Positions 10,933-25,071 of a DNA stretch of 64,000 bases are shown here, in pieces. Position 1 is the first letter of the stretch; each line of letters opens with the position of its first letter. The notes beneath the pieces are model-generated. The model saw only the letters and a list, made by a program, of their open reading frames with translations. It made no database searches and was not told where the DNA came from. The stretch comes from Epiperipatus broadwayi. Lineage: Eukaryota; Onychophora; Udeonychophora; Euonychophora; Peripatidae. Both the position numbers and the translations under genes were made by a program. The stretch is taken from NCBI GenBank assembly GCA_028023455.1, contig JAQFVV010006255.1, positions 4,822,501 through 4,886,500 on the forward strand, given 5' to 3'.

Positions 10933-13301
10933 ACACCAATTATGTGCTAGGATGAGATGGTGATCATGTGATGTTTAGTGAAGTAAATTATTTCTATAAA
11001 TTCACTATACAGATATTGTTTCACAAAAAAAAAAAACCTTACAAAATAACAGTAATTATAAATTTATATTTATAATTAGCACATACATAAATTACATGCT
11101 ATGATATAATAAATTTGTTTCTAAAGAAAGAATCTAATGAGAATGATGGATATAACTAAAGCATTCTGGAGCAATGTCTAATGTCTTAGTATTACAGAAA
11201 CATCACAAAACAAAATATATTTATTTTTATTTAATAAAAATACAAAATAACAATAATATCAATACGATATAAACAGTACTTATAATTTTATTTATATGTA
11301 ATTTAACTGTAGATATGCCAAACAGTAGGACAATGAACAGAAAAACTATGATTGCTATTTATTCAATGTGAAAATCATTGGAAATCATTCTCTTAATTTA
11401 CTATTCAATATATATAAATATTGTCTACTGCATATTTAAACAATTGGCATTACTTTACAATTTAGTCTTTCATTTTTAAAGATTTGCTATCTTCTAAGAA
11501 GTCTAATGTAGTAGGAATTTTTATCATATTTCAAGTAACTCGATAAAGTATGCACACTTAAATTTTCCACTCACTATACATTTAATACAAATTAGAAAAA
11601 TATCATATTGTCAAATAAGTAAATAGCTGTTCTTCAATTCAAACATAAACAAAAATGTACAGTCACATTTTACATTTCAGTGGAAGTATTTCTATTTAAT
11701 ACAGAGCAATATAATTTTGAATTACTGGTTCTCTTGGTTATTCACTGTTTTTAGTAAGCAAAGACATCCTTATAATATTTTAAACATTTACTATTTAAAT
11801 GAGCATTTTACATATAGTGTAAAATTATAATAATATAGTAAAAAAATCATATTTAGATAGACAGCTATTTTTAATTATGGAATAATTTAATACAAGTTGG
11901 AAGACGAGTGATAATGCACTGATCATAAAAATACAATATTAATACAGTCTTCACATACTGGTAAGTGAAATATGTTAGTGAGTGCATGGAATCCAGAGAT
12001 AGCTTCATCTCACTGACATCAAGTTTTGAAATTATTAAAATGTAAATTTTTAATGAATACTTAATAAATGCTGTAAATATTTCACATCATGAAGAAAAGA
12101 TTTCAATCAAATTCTAGGAAGTGAAAATGTTTTTTTGGAAAAAAAAAAAACTTTATATGAAAGAAATTAACTGGCTGCTTTTCTATCTCATTCAAACTCA
12201 AGCACAAGCAAAGACTGAATTAAATCCTGATGAAATTGCAAAACATTAATAATACTAACTTTAAATTTGGAATAAATTGTTTCAAAAATTAAGGCATGGA
12301 GAGAAAATTGAAACAGGTTCAATAGGTATAAACAAGCTATAGAAAAATATAAGAAATAAAAAAGATTAAGGAAGTGTATGGATAAACACATTACTGAAGA
12401 CTATGAAATAACAGAACAAAATATGAACGATAAATAAACAGACCAAACACCATTTCATTACAGAAGTGCAAAATAAGTTGGGGGGGGGGTATATACTAAA
12501 AACATTAAAAACTAAATGCAAATGCCAGAATACTAATATCATAAACTGAACAATATAGTCAACACTACAATCTTAAAACATTCTGACCAAAAAAAAAAAT
12601 ACTATAAAAATATTTGATAATCAAACTTTTTATCAACTAAAAGCAAGTAACATCAAAAAATTTCAATAATCACGACTACTTTCAAAAACTAGTAAATATT
12701 CTCATTAACTTTTTTTTCAAATCATAAACTAAATTGCAAAAGAATTTAATAATCAAACAAGTTAACACTGTTAAAAGCGGAATCATCTCAAATTATTTCA
12801 GATTTCTCTTGAGTTTCAAAAAATATTTATCAGTTTCTTGACATATAAACCAATAGAAAAAAAAATGAAGAATTGGTGGGAAAAAATTAATTACAGATGT
12901 CTGGCAACAATTTTTGCAGCACACACTAAAAAAAAGGGGAGGAATCCAAACTGAAAGGGAAATGGTTTAAGTCACATAGTTTCAATAAATTTGATAGTTT
13001 ATTAAATATTAATGATTCCATAATGCAAGAAGAAATGTAAATTATTTACTGGAAATTATGTGATAAACTTATAAAACATTTTTGATTTGTACCATTTAAG
13101 AAGCTTTGCATTATTTTATTATTTTATATTCAAGTTGTGATATAACTTGTACAGATTAAATCATTTTAGTTTTAAGATATGATAAATAGATAATATAAAA
13201 GAGAAATGTTTGATTTTCCTAAAATCTCAAAATGATTCTCCACATTTGTAAATTATTAAATTGAAATCACTAAAAATATATACACATATATATATATTCA
13301 A
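10933..13301. other. Unassigned AT-rich DNA, A-rich on +
   Basis: No gene or repeat recognised. From about 12,200 the + strand has visibly more A than T. A poly-G run is near 12,480. Confidence 0.4.
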
Positions 13302-13468
13302 ATTTGCATACATTTGTTCATCTGCATAACAAAGTGGTTTCTTTCTTCTTTATGACTCAAAGCTGAGTGCATTTTTATGGTGAACTTCACCAAAGGTACA
13401 TCCAGCTTTCAGTTATAAAAAGGAAAGAAACCATTTTGTTATGCAGATGAGCAAAAATATGCAAATAT
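13302..13468. repeat. Foldback hairpin with ~63-66 bp arms
   Basis: Left arm 13302-13364 (core TTCATCTGCATAACAAAGTG, then GTTTCTTTC) pairs with right arm 13403-13468 (GAAAGAAACCATTTTGTTAT, then GCAGATGAGC). Mismatches are few; the loop is about 38 nt. It may be a small MITE or a transcribed hairpin precursor. Confidence 0.85.
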
Positions 13469-16400
13469 AAATTACAGATATAAACAAAGGGAAAAAATAA
13501 TAGTATATATACATATTAATGGTATCAGAAGGTATAGATGGCAAATATATAAAAATGCAACAAGCATCTATAATAACACTGAATTATAAATGATAATAAA
13601 GAATACTGTTCTATAACTGTACATATATGACATGAACAAATCATGTTTTAAGCTTTAATTAGAAACAGAATTTCAGAATCATATTCAGAAGAAATGTTTT
13701 ATTTTGACTTTATTTAGAATTTTCATGTTACAATAAAATAATCACACAAATAATTTATCACATACCATTACTTTATTCAAGCTTACAATAGATGTAAATA
13801 TAATACAAGAAGAAATATTCATCTCTGACAGATACTCATTCTAAATATTAAAAAAAATTATACCAAAGTAAAAGTTAAAACAATAAATGCAACTCATGAT
13901 GTGAAGACCTTTTTCAACAAAAAAGCTTCAATTATTTTTTTTTAGTTTTACTAAGTGCTGTGAGGGTTTCCTTCACCATACAACAAATATTGCCAAACAT
14001 CTGCACAAATTGTTACACAAAAAAGCAGTCAGAAGTGGGAACTCATAAAAGGCAAAGGTTTTCAACCTTAATAAAATTTTCAAAAGTGCTGGTACATTTT
14101 GGTTAAGAGAAATTATTAATTCTTATGACACATTATTGTCAATTGGTATTGTTGCAATAATATTGCATAAAAATTTACAAAGAGATGCACTTTTTTATTA
14201 CGTTTGCTTTAAAATCACTAACCAAAATAAGCAAAAATAATGCATACATAAGCAGGGAAGCACTGACTATGATCGCTGGCATCTAAAAATTCCATGACTA
14301 TTTATATAGTAGGTTGTTCATACTTCAGACTATTTACAGATCATTGTTGAAATTTTTGTATCAAATAAAGAATTCTTTAGTATACTTCCTTGTCCACATT
14401 GAAATGGTCCAATTTCTTACTGAGTACAATTTTAAACTTGAACACATTCAAGAATATAAAATTTCTTATGCAGTTTACTTTTGATTAAAACAGCTCTTAG
14501 AAAACAGAGCTAATCAATTAACAGTCTATAAATATATAGATTTAGATACAACTCGTTATCTTCTCATCTCTGATGACTTTGAATTCCAACTAATAGATTA
14601 ATTTTGTTTGGGCTGGCCAAATAAAAGACAAAAATAGTCATACTCAGATTAGGTACTCTCACTTGAAAGTTAAAGCAATGTCTGATGGCCAAGAGTAATG
14701 ATATCTTCTGGGTGCAAATTCTAAGAATTTTGAATAGTGATCACTCAGAAATTATGAAATTAAAAATGTATCTTATGTCTGGTATCATATCTTAGGTAGT
14801 GAGTCTAAGATCAATCAATGTTTGCATTGTAAGTTCACATGATAAATGTTAACAGAAGAAAAATTAATCACTTGTCTGATTCTGATGATCTCTGGACTAA
14901 AATCCACATTGATAATGATGATTCATAAGACAAAAACAATTGATGACAGTTATTCCAAGTGGGTGATATAATTAAAGTATCAATGTTTCAGGCTATAGTC
15001 TCCACAGAAGCACTAGTAAGTCTATTTACCATTCAATTTGCATCATAAACAAAAGCACATGATAATATCACAGTCTTCAGAGCAGATTTATTCAAGAAAT
15101 TTAGTGTTAACAACAGTATTACTCAAGAATTTAGCAAACCTTTACTTTGAGATTAATAGTCAGGTTTACAAATTAATTCAAACGGCAAAAGACTTTGAAA
15201 CATCTTCATAGTTAGAATTCTTATACCTAGCATGGTTGTAGATAAAATATCAACTTAATTGCAATTAAAGATAACTGTAAGCACAAAACTCTCAATTCTC
15301 AAATTTGGCCAAATGGGAAAATGAAAAAAACAAAACTGAAATTTATAAAATGTAAAATGTTCTCAAATATTATGCTATATATTCAAGGGAATCGCAATAA
15401 TGAATTCCAGAATTGATTATAGATACAAAAGATCTGCAAATAGTGGTTATTCAAATCATGAAGATAGAACACTAGGGCACAAAGACTAATTATGGTCTGA
15501 CTACAGAGTTTGGCCATCAAAATTGAAAAGAGCAACTAACAAAATAATGATAAAACAAATAGAACACTAGTTCCAAAAAGGAAGTAGCCAAAATACACAA
15601 AATTTAGCCAAATGAATCAGATAAATCAAAAGTAATCCAGTCAACCACTACCTCAAGGATTATTATATTTTAAGAATAATCTTCAATAGTGGATAAAAAT
15701 ATTGTGGACTCATGTAAAGCTTATTTCAATAATACAAATAGAAATCTCTCAGTCAGATTCAAAAAATTATATGGTTGTTCAATTAAATAATTAACAAAAA
15801 AATAAAGTCAATAATGTAAGCTTGCCAATCAAGTAGCTTGATCAATGAATCTGATATTGTTTGCAATATGGTAGATGAGATGCCTTTAAATACAATGTCA
15901 CAAATATTGCCAACTTACATTGCTGCAATCCAACATTCTAGCATATAGAAACAATTGATGATAAATAGTTAATACACCTTCATGAAATAAATCAGGAGAT
16001 GGAAGTCCATGGGTTTTTCAAAAGTATGTGATGATATTTATCTTTTCAAGCATTTTGTTGTCAAGCAACAAAATTAATAATTATAGCCTTCATATATCCT
16101 TTTATATTACAATTATGTGTAAATATTTAAATAAAACAACATAGGTTTCTCTCATTTATTTAAATGAACCAAAGCAGGACAAGCCATGGATACTTCACCC
16201 TTATCTTCCACGCATAGTCAAAAATTTAACCAAAATCTCCTCACCATTCTATCAAATAAGCTTTAGCACTCCACCTACAACAAATAGACTCATAAACAAT
16301 TCAAAAGATAAACTCCATATTGAACAACACCTCACTCCATAGACAAAATAACATGAACCCAAGTTGGATGCAGCATTAACTATTATGGTGAATCCTAATC

Positions 16401-17529
16401 CAACCTTGCCACAAGGCTGTCACATATAATAATCTATATAAAAGTGAAAAAAACCTGGAGCACAAGACTATTTTCCTCAAGCACCATAACGTAAAGTATC
16501 ATTCATTTGAGCCCACAGTCACAAACATCACATGTAGCGAATGAAACAATGTCAAACACAAGATCAAAAAAGCATGGCACATAGCCAACAATCTACTTTC
16601 CATAAATAAAAAGGAATTCTGTTTCCCCAATTAAAAAAATGGGCCACATTATTTGAATACATTTGAATAAACCTATTGCATATTATATATATATGTGTGT
16701 GTGTGAGTGTGCATCCTCCACTTAACTCTTAATGCTATGAATATGAAACCATAAATAGGTCTTGAAAATGTTAAGTTTGATTCAAAATGTGGTTAGGTTA
16801 TTATAAACTTTTCTTAACACAGCATCCAAAGGCCTGAAAGTTGAATTTGCTATTAAATGATAAAAAAAAGTATACGTGTGTGTGTATATATACCTATATA
16901 GGGTAATTATCTGCAATGGTAAATGACTACAGCTATCTTTAAAAAAAATAGGGACAAACAAAAAAATAGCAAAACAAAAAGGTAAAAAAGAGTTTTATGA
17001 AGAATATACAAAGCAAATTCGTGAACCAAAATTACATCCATACCCATAATCACAAACAAATCTTTTCATCTCTTCGACATCTTATTATATCCATTAGATT
17101 CCTCTGCTGCAAACATTACTATTTGAAAGATCTTTATCCTTTATTTAATTGTAGCTCTTCACCATCTTTACACTATCTTTGGGATAATCTTTATAATAAA
17201 AATGGGATGTCTCTCCCATGAAATTTATGCCCAAACATGCCATAAATAGCTTTTCAGATAAGCTATTATTTTTATTCACTTCATATTCTTAATCCAATAA
17301 AAATGGGGCTTTATACTAATAAATTTCTTAGCCTCATATCTAGAAAATTAAAAAAAAAACTTGATGATTGATTTTATGATCTTGCATAATAAACTAAAAT
17401 GAAATATTTCTAAATTTTTATTCAATAAAAGATTCTTATCTCCCTTCCATGTAATAAATTGTGCAAAAAAAAAGAATATTCTATAATACTAATTTGTTGA
17501 AATGTCTTATTTATTAACTTACAAAATGC
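13469..17529. other. Gene-free A-rich stretch
   Basis: No open frame supports a protein and no element was identified. The + strand is A-rich over most of it, a bias that elsewhere in this window marks the sense strand of LINEs. Short TA/TG microsatellites lie at about 16,683-16,710 and 16,872-16,892. It could be an old, unreadable LINE, an untranslated region or a long non-coding transcript. Confidence 0.35.
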
Positions 17530-18180
17530 AGAAGCAGCACATTAACTTTGTATTGCACTCTAACATCCACGTTCATTTTTGTACCTAAAAAGCTACCAAA
17601 ATATTTAAATTATCAAATTGATACCTGTGTGAGTTAATTATTGCAGAACATTTTTCAAGGAAAATAAATTTTTTTGAACATTAATTACTAAACCAAAGTA
17701 TTTATAAGTTGCATTAAAAACATTAAGTACATTTCTGTGGATCATCTTAAGAATAAGTAAAAACAGCATCATCATATTATAAATTTACAAACTAAAAAGA
17801 TGAACTTCTTGCTTTTGTTTTTAATCAATTCAAATTAAAATTAACAAATATATATTGCACTTCCATATTTTCTTCATAAAGGCATTCATATTTTGTAATA
17901 TTACAAAAATCAAATATACAAATCTGTGGCAACAAAAATAATATCAGTAAAGCTTCATGATATTTTTAAACTACAATGAGTATTTGGTAACCAATTATCT
18001 ATGTAGCTGGAATTAGCCTATTAAACAAAATGGTTACACCACTCATCTATGCGCTGGAATTAGCCTATTCCACAAAATGGTTAAAAGAACTTTTGATTGC
18101 AATAGATAGCAAGGATATTCCATGATAATTTTTGCTGGCTTTTCTACTCTTTTGTTTTTATAAATAGGAATAATATAAAT
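17530..18180 (-). pseudogene. LINE reverse-transcriptase relic (non-RTE type)
   Basis: Read on the minus strand, the translation gives RT motifs in order. NYHGISLLSIA is at about 18,095-18,130. YDDAVF, the catalytic-loop motif (usual YADDAVLF), is near 17,762-17,779. LNVFNATYKYFGLVINVQK is near 17,665-17,735, then a LGTKMNVDVRVQYK block near 17,550-17,595. The sets NYRGISLLS and F..FGL.IN..KT are typical of animal LINE polymerases outside RTE. It is broken by many stops. A 48-49 bp tandem repeat (about 17,997-18,085) interrupts it after the NYHGIS motif. Confidence 0.7.
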
Positions 18181-18409
18181 ATTTGCAAGATCAAAAGATA
18201 ATCAAAATACTCTCTTTATCTGTTTGAAATATTATCATATAAATGACTATATTGACGTAATAGGATTTTAATATTGTCCATTACCATATTAAAAAGTGTC
18301 ATTCATATTATGGTATTGATTTTCAAGTCCATATTTTATTTTCAATGCATCAAAAAAAAAAAAGGATCAAAACTGACTTTCATTTTGTTTTAATCTACCA
18401 ATAAATTTA

Positions 18410-20270
18410 AGTGTGATATTTTGAGATTTGAATTCAAAGTTTTTTGTAGATAAACTGTAATGATTTTATCAAAGATCTTATATAATTAATAGATTAAAAT
18501 ATCTTGAAATTTATGGAAACAAAATATTGGAATACGCTGATTTAAATCGTAGTAGGAATATTCATATTTTAACATCATATTCATAAATTTACTGTTATTA
18601 ATATATGATAAGCAAACACTACATTTATGTGAATCATTACCATTGCTTCAAGATAGCTGATGAGAGAGAATCTTGAAATGCATACATATTGAAGAGTATT
18701 TGTGTATTTTTTCATGTGATAATGTGACTAAATAATGTTTAATTTATTTTGATAGGAATTGTCATCTTTCCAAAATTCTTTAAAGATCTTATATAGAACT
18801 GATAAATAGTTGATAGATCTGTAATTTTAATAATTTCACTTTCATCTATAATAAGTGCAGATGATTTTTCTGATCACTTGGTATATTTTATTTAAATATT
18901 TGGTAAAATACCTTTGCTAATAATTTCTGTTTCTTTCAAACTATTTATAATAATTCTATCACTTCATGGAGTTTTTCCACTGTCCATAGATTAAATTGCA
19001 TGTTTCATAGCTTTATTTAAAATATTTAGCTTTTAAAAGATAATATTTTAATTGTAAAAGCAATTTTGTTTTCATGTTCTTCATTACTATATTGTTCCTT
19101 AATTCTGCCACACATTTCACACGAGTATCCTCTTTTTAATAATAGAGTCAATTGTCTTCTTATTGCTGAAACAACTTTTTTGTCAATACCAACATATTGT
19201 ATTATACTTCTGAGATTTTTGTTTTCTTTTACAGCTTTTATTGTTATTCATAGTCATGTATGCTATCATTAACTCTTTTTCTGTAACATTCTAAAAAATT
19301 CCAGATCTTTGGTTCTTTTAAATGAATCATTTTAATTATTTTTGTATTTTTTCTTTTCTTCATATGAAAGTTTACTAATAAAGAGCTTTTTTTTTTTTGT
19401 ATCAATTCTTAGTAGAGAATTAATTTATCTTATTAATGTCATTAAAGCCTAAAGCATTTTCAAAATCTGTTAACATTTTAAAACAATTTGTAAGTTCTAA
19501 TTTACATACATTGGAAATTTTTTAAAAGTTAGGGTTATCAGCTGTTAATGCTACTTTACTTAGTAACCAGCAGAAGCATTAATACATATCCTATATCTCA
19601 TTACCCATTTATTATATGCAAACATTAACCTATTTAGCATATTACAATCTTAAAATACATATTTTCTGATAGTCAAAATATAATCTAACTCTGCTGTATC
19701 ATTATTTACATGCATCTAAGTTTATTTCTACCTAGGTTTTTTGTTTTAATTTATAATATACAGTTGTTCTACTTCTGCAAATCCCAAAATCTAAGTCCTC
19801 TTTCATTTCTATTTTGATGGACAAATTTACCGATGGTATTTTCATCTTATAATTATTTTCCAATTATAGCATTGAATCCATAACAAATTAAAAATATTTG
19901 GTTTGATCGAAAGCATTCTGTACGTTTGCATAAAAATTCTACTTCTTCATTAGAATAAGAATGTGTTGAAATATAGATATTAATAATTTTTATTCAGTAT
20001 CTTCCATTAATTTGAATAATAATTTTTGTCATTCTATCTGATAAACTATCCATCTCTACAATGTTGTTCTTTCATTTTATTTATAAAAAAATCTGACTGA
20101 AGATGTTTCCAATATTTATGCCTTTATAGCAAGATACATGTATTTCAAATCAATTGGCTGTTTACCTTTTTTTCTAACTTTACAAAGTCTAATGATGACT
20201 TGTTTACTATTAACAGTTACTTCATGCAATGTTCCTTTGTTTGAAAATGATCTACAGTTATAATTAGCTA
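18410..20270 (-). pseudogene. RTE (BovB-like) LINE relic, inverted relative to the copy at 2.1 kb
   Basis: Minus-strand translation starts near 20,265 with CRSFSNKGTL, comparable to CNCRTLSNKG in the 2.1-kb copy. It continues with NAFDQTKYF (about 19,900) and a QNRNERG segment near 19,810. An LDYIL-like patch is near 19,700, a weak INSLKETEI linker near 18,930, and KIITVYLQKTLN at about 18,440. The order and spacing match the other RTE relic, with heavy stop and frameshift damage. The + strand here is T-rich, as expected for an A-rich LINE lying on minus. Confidence 0.72.
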
Positions 20271-23200
20271 AATAAAAGTCATCTGCATCAACTGCTGATT
20301 TGATTAAGGACTTTATTGTCTCTAAAATATAAAAGACAATTTATTTTTTTGTTTTGTGATTGTATATATTAAAAGAGAATGGGCATTCACAAACATATTC
20401 ATGATAACCTCAAAAAATCACACTTGATTACTCAAATGAAAATATCAAATATCTAAGAAGGAAAACAATGTTTCTGTATCTTAAACCAAATCTTAAAAGC
20501 CAACAACTTCATTATGCTATTTGATGCAAGTTATTAAGCAGCTCATCTATGTTTTCTTGTTAATATAAACAATTATATATCAATAACAACTGTAACAATA
20601 ACAAACTCTGGAATGGTTATTATTAATTTACCTTGACTGATTTTTTCAAACTTCAAAAATTTAGATCAACTTCCTTTTACAGCTATTTTATACAATAAAG
20701 ATTATAAAATGGAGAAAGAAGATCTGACACAAAAATTGAAAACAATTATAAAAAAAAAAGTTTTAATAAATGTTACCTCTCTAGTTTGGGAATATACAGA
20801 AAGTATTAACTGACTGCAGATAAAAAAACAACTACACTGGCATGTGTAAATGATTCAATGAATAAAATGGCAATGATAAAACTTAGTAAGATTATGCAGC
20901 AGAAATTTATGGCATTTATTTTATGCATATGATGAAAATTAAATACGCACACACTCAAACAAAACTAATTACATGTGTAACTGATAAGATTAAAAAATTA
21001 AATGCAGTAATTGCAAATAAAATAATATAGGAGCTATAAATCATTATGAGAATAATGAAAAATAAAAAATATAAGAAAAATGGCAATCAAGTATTTAAGA
21101 GGACAAAAATTATATATTTTACATTAACAACGCAGTCTTGAAAAAAGATACGTTTCCTCTGGAGTGTAGTGGATTAGGGATTAATAGTACTAGACAATTA
21201 AAATGAAAATTAAAAAAATGAAACCTCCGAGATAAGAATAGAAAAAAGTAAAAAATTAAGCTAGTAGTTAAGAATAAACAAACATCATAAAAAATGGTAA
21301 ATAGATAAAAAAAATCTTAAAAAAAAAGAAAACGAAATATTTCAAAGATATGTTATAAAAATAAATAAGTAAATAAATAATCAAATGGTTAATTGCTTAG
21401 GAGTTCGTAAAAAGTTTGAGCACTGAAAGAGACATCAGCTATGATCCATGCATTTTGAGCTCTACAATATGAGTCTATCTCGGCATTAAACCATACAGCA
21501 TGAAAGATATATTGAAAAAAGGAAATAAAATATGGCCCCCTCTCATATCTCTCTAAGTTTACAGATAATGATTTTGTGATGGCAAATTATTTACATTCAT
21601 TAAATAAATAGAATCCAATTTAATATTTACTTGTTTATTAATAAAAATTGAACAATATTCAATTTAAGCTATGTTAAATTTATTAATCAGAGGTCTGTAA
21701 TATTTACTCAGTAAAAAAATATATATAAAATTACAAAATTTAAAACTATATGCTATTTTTAGTATCATTTCATAATAGTTCTGTGCGGCTTTGTATAGTG
21801 ATAGAGAAGTAGCCTGAAAAGATAAAAGATTTGCCGATAGAATCGCAGCTGATGAAAATCTTCGTTTGGATGAATAAGTGTTCAATACATAACTTTATTG
21901 CTTGAATATTACATCTTCTATATAATACATTACATGAATATTTATTTTCAACAGATCTATATTATCGAAGAGGAAAGTTTTATTTCTGATGTAGAGCGTT
22001 TAAAGTGTTAATTAAGCTTTCTGTTCAAAAGATACCCATATAAATACTTACAGATAAACATATATATATAGTTAAAATCTAGATGTTTGCTTATCTATTT
22101 ATGGGTATATATTTAAAAACAGATATTAGTATTAAATTTGTAAACACTATAACGGGGTAAAAATTTAAATTTTCTAAATCGAACTTTAAAAAAAAAAAGC
22201 ATAAAAGTTTTTAACAATTTAGTAATTTGAAAAAGAAAGTTTTCAAGATATTGATCTTTAAAACTTATGATAGATGGCAGATTTATAATCAGTTGAAATC
22301 TTGTGAAAAACTTTCAACTAAATTGTGATCTTGACATTTTTGGCCAGTCATTTCTAAAAATTCGCTGGTATATCACAAACCAAACAAAACCAGTCAGAAA
22401 TTAATAGAAAGTGACCAGTGGGCACTTTCTAACTGTCTGGTCAGTTTCTGGTTTTCATGAAATTGATACATGGTAGCAATCAAGAAAAGAAACCAGCCAA
22501 CCACAACAAAGACGGGAAGATCAATTCTCAGCATTTCGATTTAAAAATAATTCACAGCTCACTGACAAGCTAACATTGGTCATACCTGATTGTCAGATCA
22601 AACACACTCACACTTGATTTTCACCTTGTTCCAAAGTTGCCACTTTTCAACATTTTTTTCAATACTCGAAGCATAAAATGATAAAAATAATAACTGTAAT
22701 TAATACCTATTTTAAAAAATAAAATTGATCTGTTCATTTTAAAACTGTATAATCACAATAATAATATTAAAAATCTTTAATTTTTATTTCTCACAATATG
22801 AATAGTAACCGCTATATATATCGCTAAAAATGTATGATAAAAATTTGTTTCCATAAATTACTATTTCAATTATAAATACAAAAAATTATTTTATTTAATA
22901 ATATATATACACGTGTCTATATAAACTAAATACAGAAAACTAATGTCAGTGAGTTTTAAATTAGGGAAAAAAAAACCAACAACTTCATGTACAAAAAAAA
23001 AAAAGCAATGAGCTTTAACTCTGACACATCTAATAAATAAATAAATAGATGGTTTGTCACTCTGAATGGCATATGATGTTTGAGCACCAAAAGTGAGATA
23101 TTAATCTGCAATCTAACCAAGTCTGCTACCCTGACACTGGGCCAAAACCATGCAAGACGAACCAGTAATGAAAAGCTAAAATTAATAAAATGAAAGTAAA

Positions 23201-23985
23201 ATATCGTAATGAAGCACAGGAAGTAAAAGTAAGACTATGAAGTCTTTTCAAAGACAACAACTCAGAGTTTATAACATAGGATAAGAATAATGTTATAGTA
23301 AAAAAATTAGAACAGTTTATAAAAATTCTTAACATTGTTTAAAATTTTCAAACAGCATTCACATGCAAGCACTTTTTTTAAAAGGGATCATTTTTAAGAA
23401 TACGTTTTAAAATAAACATGAATGTGCGTGCACACATATGTAAAAGTAGAAAAATGTAAAATTTAACTTTTTTCAGAAAATCAAAATGGATTTAATTTAT
23501 GAGCATGGGAATAGATTTCAAGTCTTTAGTTATGCTAAGTGAAAAATAAAATGACACATAAAAACAAAATAGAATATATAAAAATGAAGAAAGAGATTGT
23601 AAAAGCAATAGCCAAGATAATATTTGGAAAATCATTTGAGAGAATTAACTGATATTTATAATTCAATTTATGAATCATATGATTAGATTTTCTTTCAACA
23701 TTAAAATAATAAGGTAATTAAATGATTAGGCAATTATGAAGTCACAAGATAATAAACCACTAGATTACTTTACTTTTATGAGCCCATTGGAGAAAAAGCC
23801 TAGTACGGAAAAATATGAAGTTTTACAACAAAAAGTGTTGGAGTAAAAAGATTATACTTCTTTTTTTATGTTAATAACAATTTGAAAGTAAAAAAATAAA
23901 GAAAAGAAAATGAAATTGGAATAAAATATACAATTATAAAAAGTATATAGGAAGTAAATACTAATTTATTGATATTGAAAATGAA
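20271..23985. other. Unassigned AT-rich DNA
   Basis: No gene recognised. A less A+T-rich island at about 22,320-22,640 holds a weak inverted motif (AGAAAGTG..CACTTTCT near 22,408-22,432) but no codable frame. Confidence 0.4.
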
Positions 23986-23989
23986 GGCT

Positions 23990-24480
23990 TTTATAGACTG
24001 AAGTTACATTTTATTTTATTTTTTATTTTAAAAAAGTAAATGCAAAGATTGGAAAGCAACTTTTAGGAAATATGTATATGATTCACAAGATTTCTTTCAA
24101 AAGTTGATTACAGAAAGAGATATAACACATAAATGCTGCTTTTATCTTGTTTATTAAATAATTATTTAGATGAAATGATAAATGAATGTTATCTTAATAA
24201 GAATGGGATTAATATTGAGGGAAGTAAAGTACATTGTAATAAATATGCAAAGTCAATATGTTATTAACCTTATATAGAAGAGAAAGTCTTAAAAGTTAAA
24301 ACTGACTTTGATATAAATAGTAAGGGTAAACATGAGGATTGTAAAAATAAACTTAGAATGCTAAGTGGCACAGAAAATTATAAAAATAAAAGTAAATGCA
24401 TTTAAAATGGAAATAATGATCAAGAAATTAGAGTGAGACTAGTGTTATTCTGTACTCTTTGAAATTATATACATAAAAAA
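23990..24480 (+). pseudogene. Possible LINE reverse-transcriptase fragment
   Basis: One + frame reads YLDEMINECYLNKNGINIEG, then KVHCNKYAKSICY. This resembles the RT stretch that ends in Y/F-A-D-D, with the two Asp replaced by Lys and Ser. A following block reads TDFDINSKGKHEDCKNKL. The similarity is short and could be chance in AT-rich DNA. Confidence 0.3.
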
Positions 24481-25071
24481 AAAAGTTTAAAAAATGTTTT
24501 GTTGGTTGTTGATTTATATGAAATTAAAACATAGAAATTTGTGTAGGTCAGAATTTGACTAACAATAGATGAAATAATTACTATATTTCCTAAAACAAGT
24601 TAAGAAAGAAAGAAGTATTGAAAAAAATAATGAAGGAAGATTGTTTATTAAAAAATTAAGAACTTGATATATTCTTAAAAATAAAATAATTATAAAGAGT
24701 ATGATATATGATAGCATGGAAGGTGAAAGAAAGAGGAATAAGAGGCTGATAGACCCATGAGTTTTGAAGAATATAAGAAATAAGAGCAATTAAAAAAATG
24801 ATTTGGGTTGACATACAGTACATGATAGAAAATTGATGATAAAACTTGTGAATTATACATATTTAAGTAGGTCAACATTATAAATATGATCAGTGAATCA
24901 TAATATTTGTAATTATAACATATATGTATTATACAACTAAAATAGATTTACATTATCCATGAATAAGAACAGAATGCTTATTTACTTCATAAATAACATT
25001 TATACATAATAATAATTCTTCCATTATTTTGACAATTTGTTTATATAAGCATGTATCTTCATTTGAATATA
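24481..25071. other. Unassigned AT-rich DNA
   Basis: No element recognised before the hAT target-site copy at 25,072. Confidence 0.4.

Noticed and set aside
12480-12489. Poly-G/C runs (also at about 39,180, 56,706 and 59,011), considered as G-quadruplex sites
   Set aside because: Single homopolymer runs of about 10; no arrangement of several G-tracts nearby.
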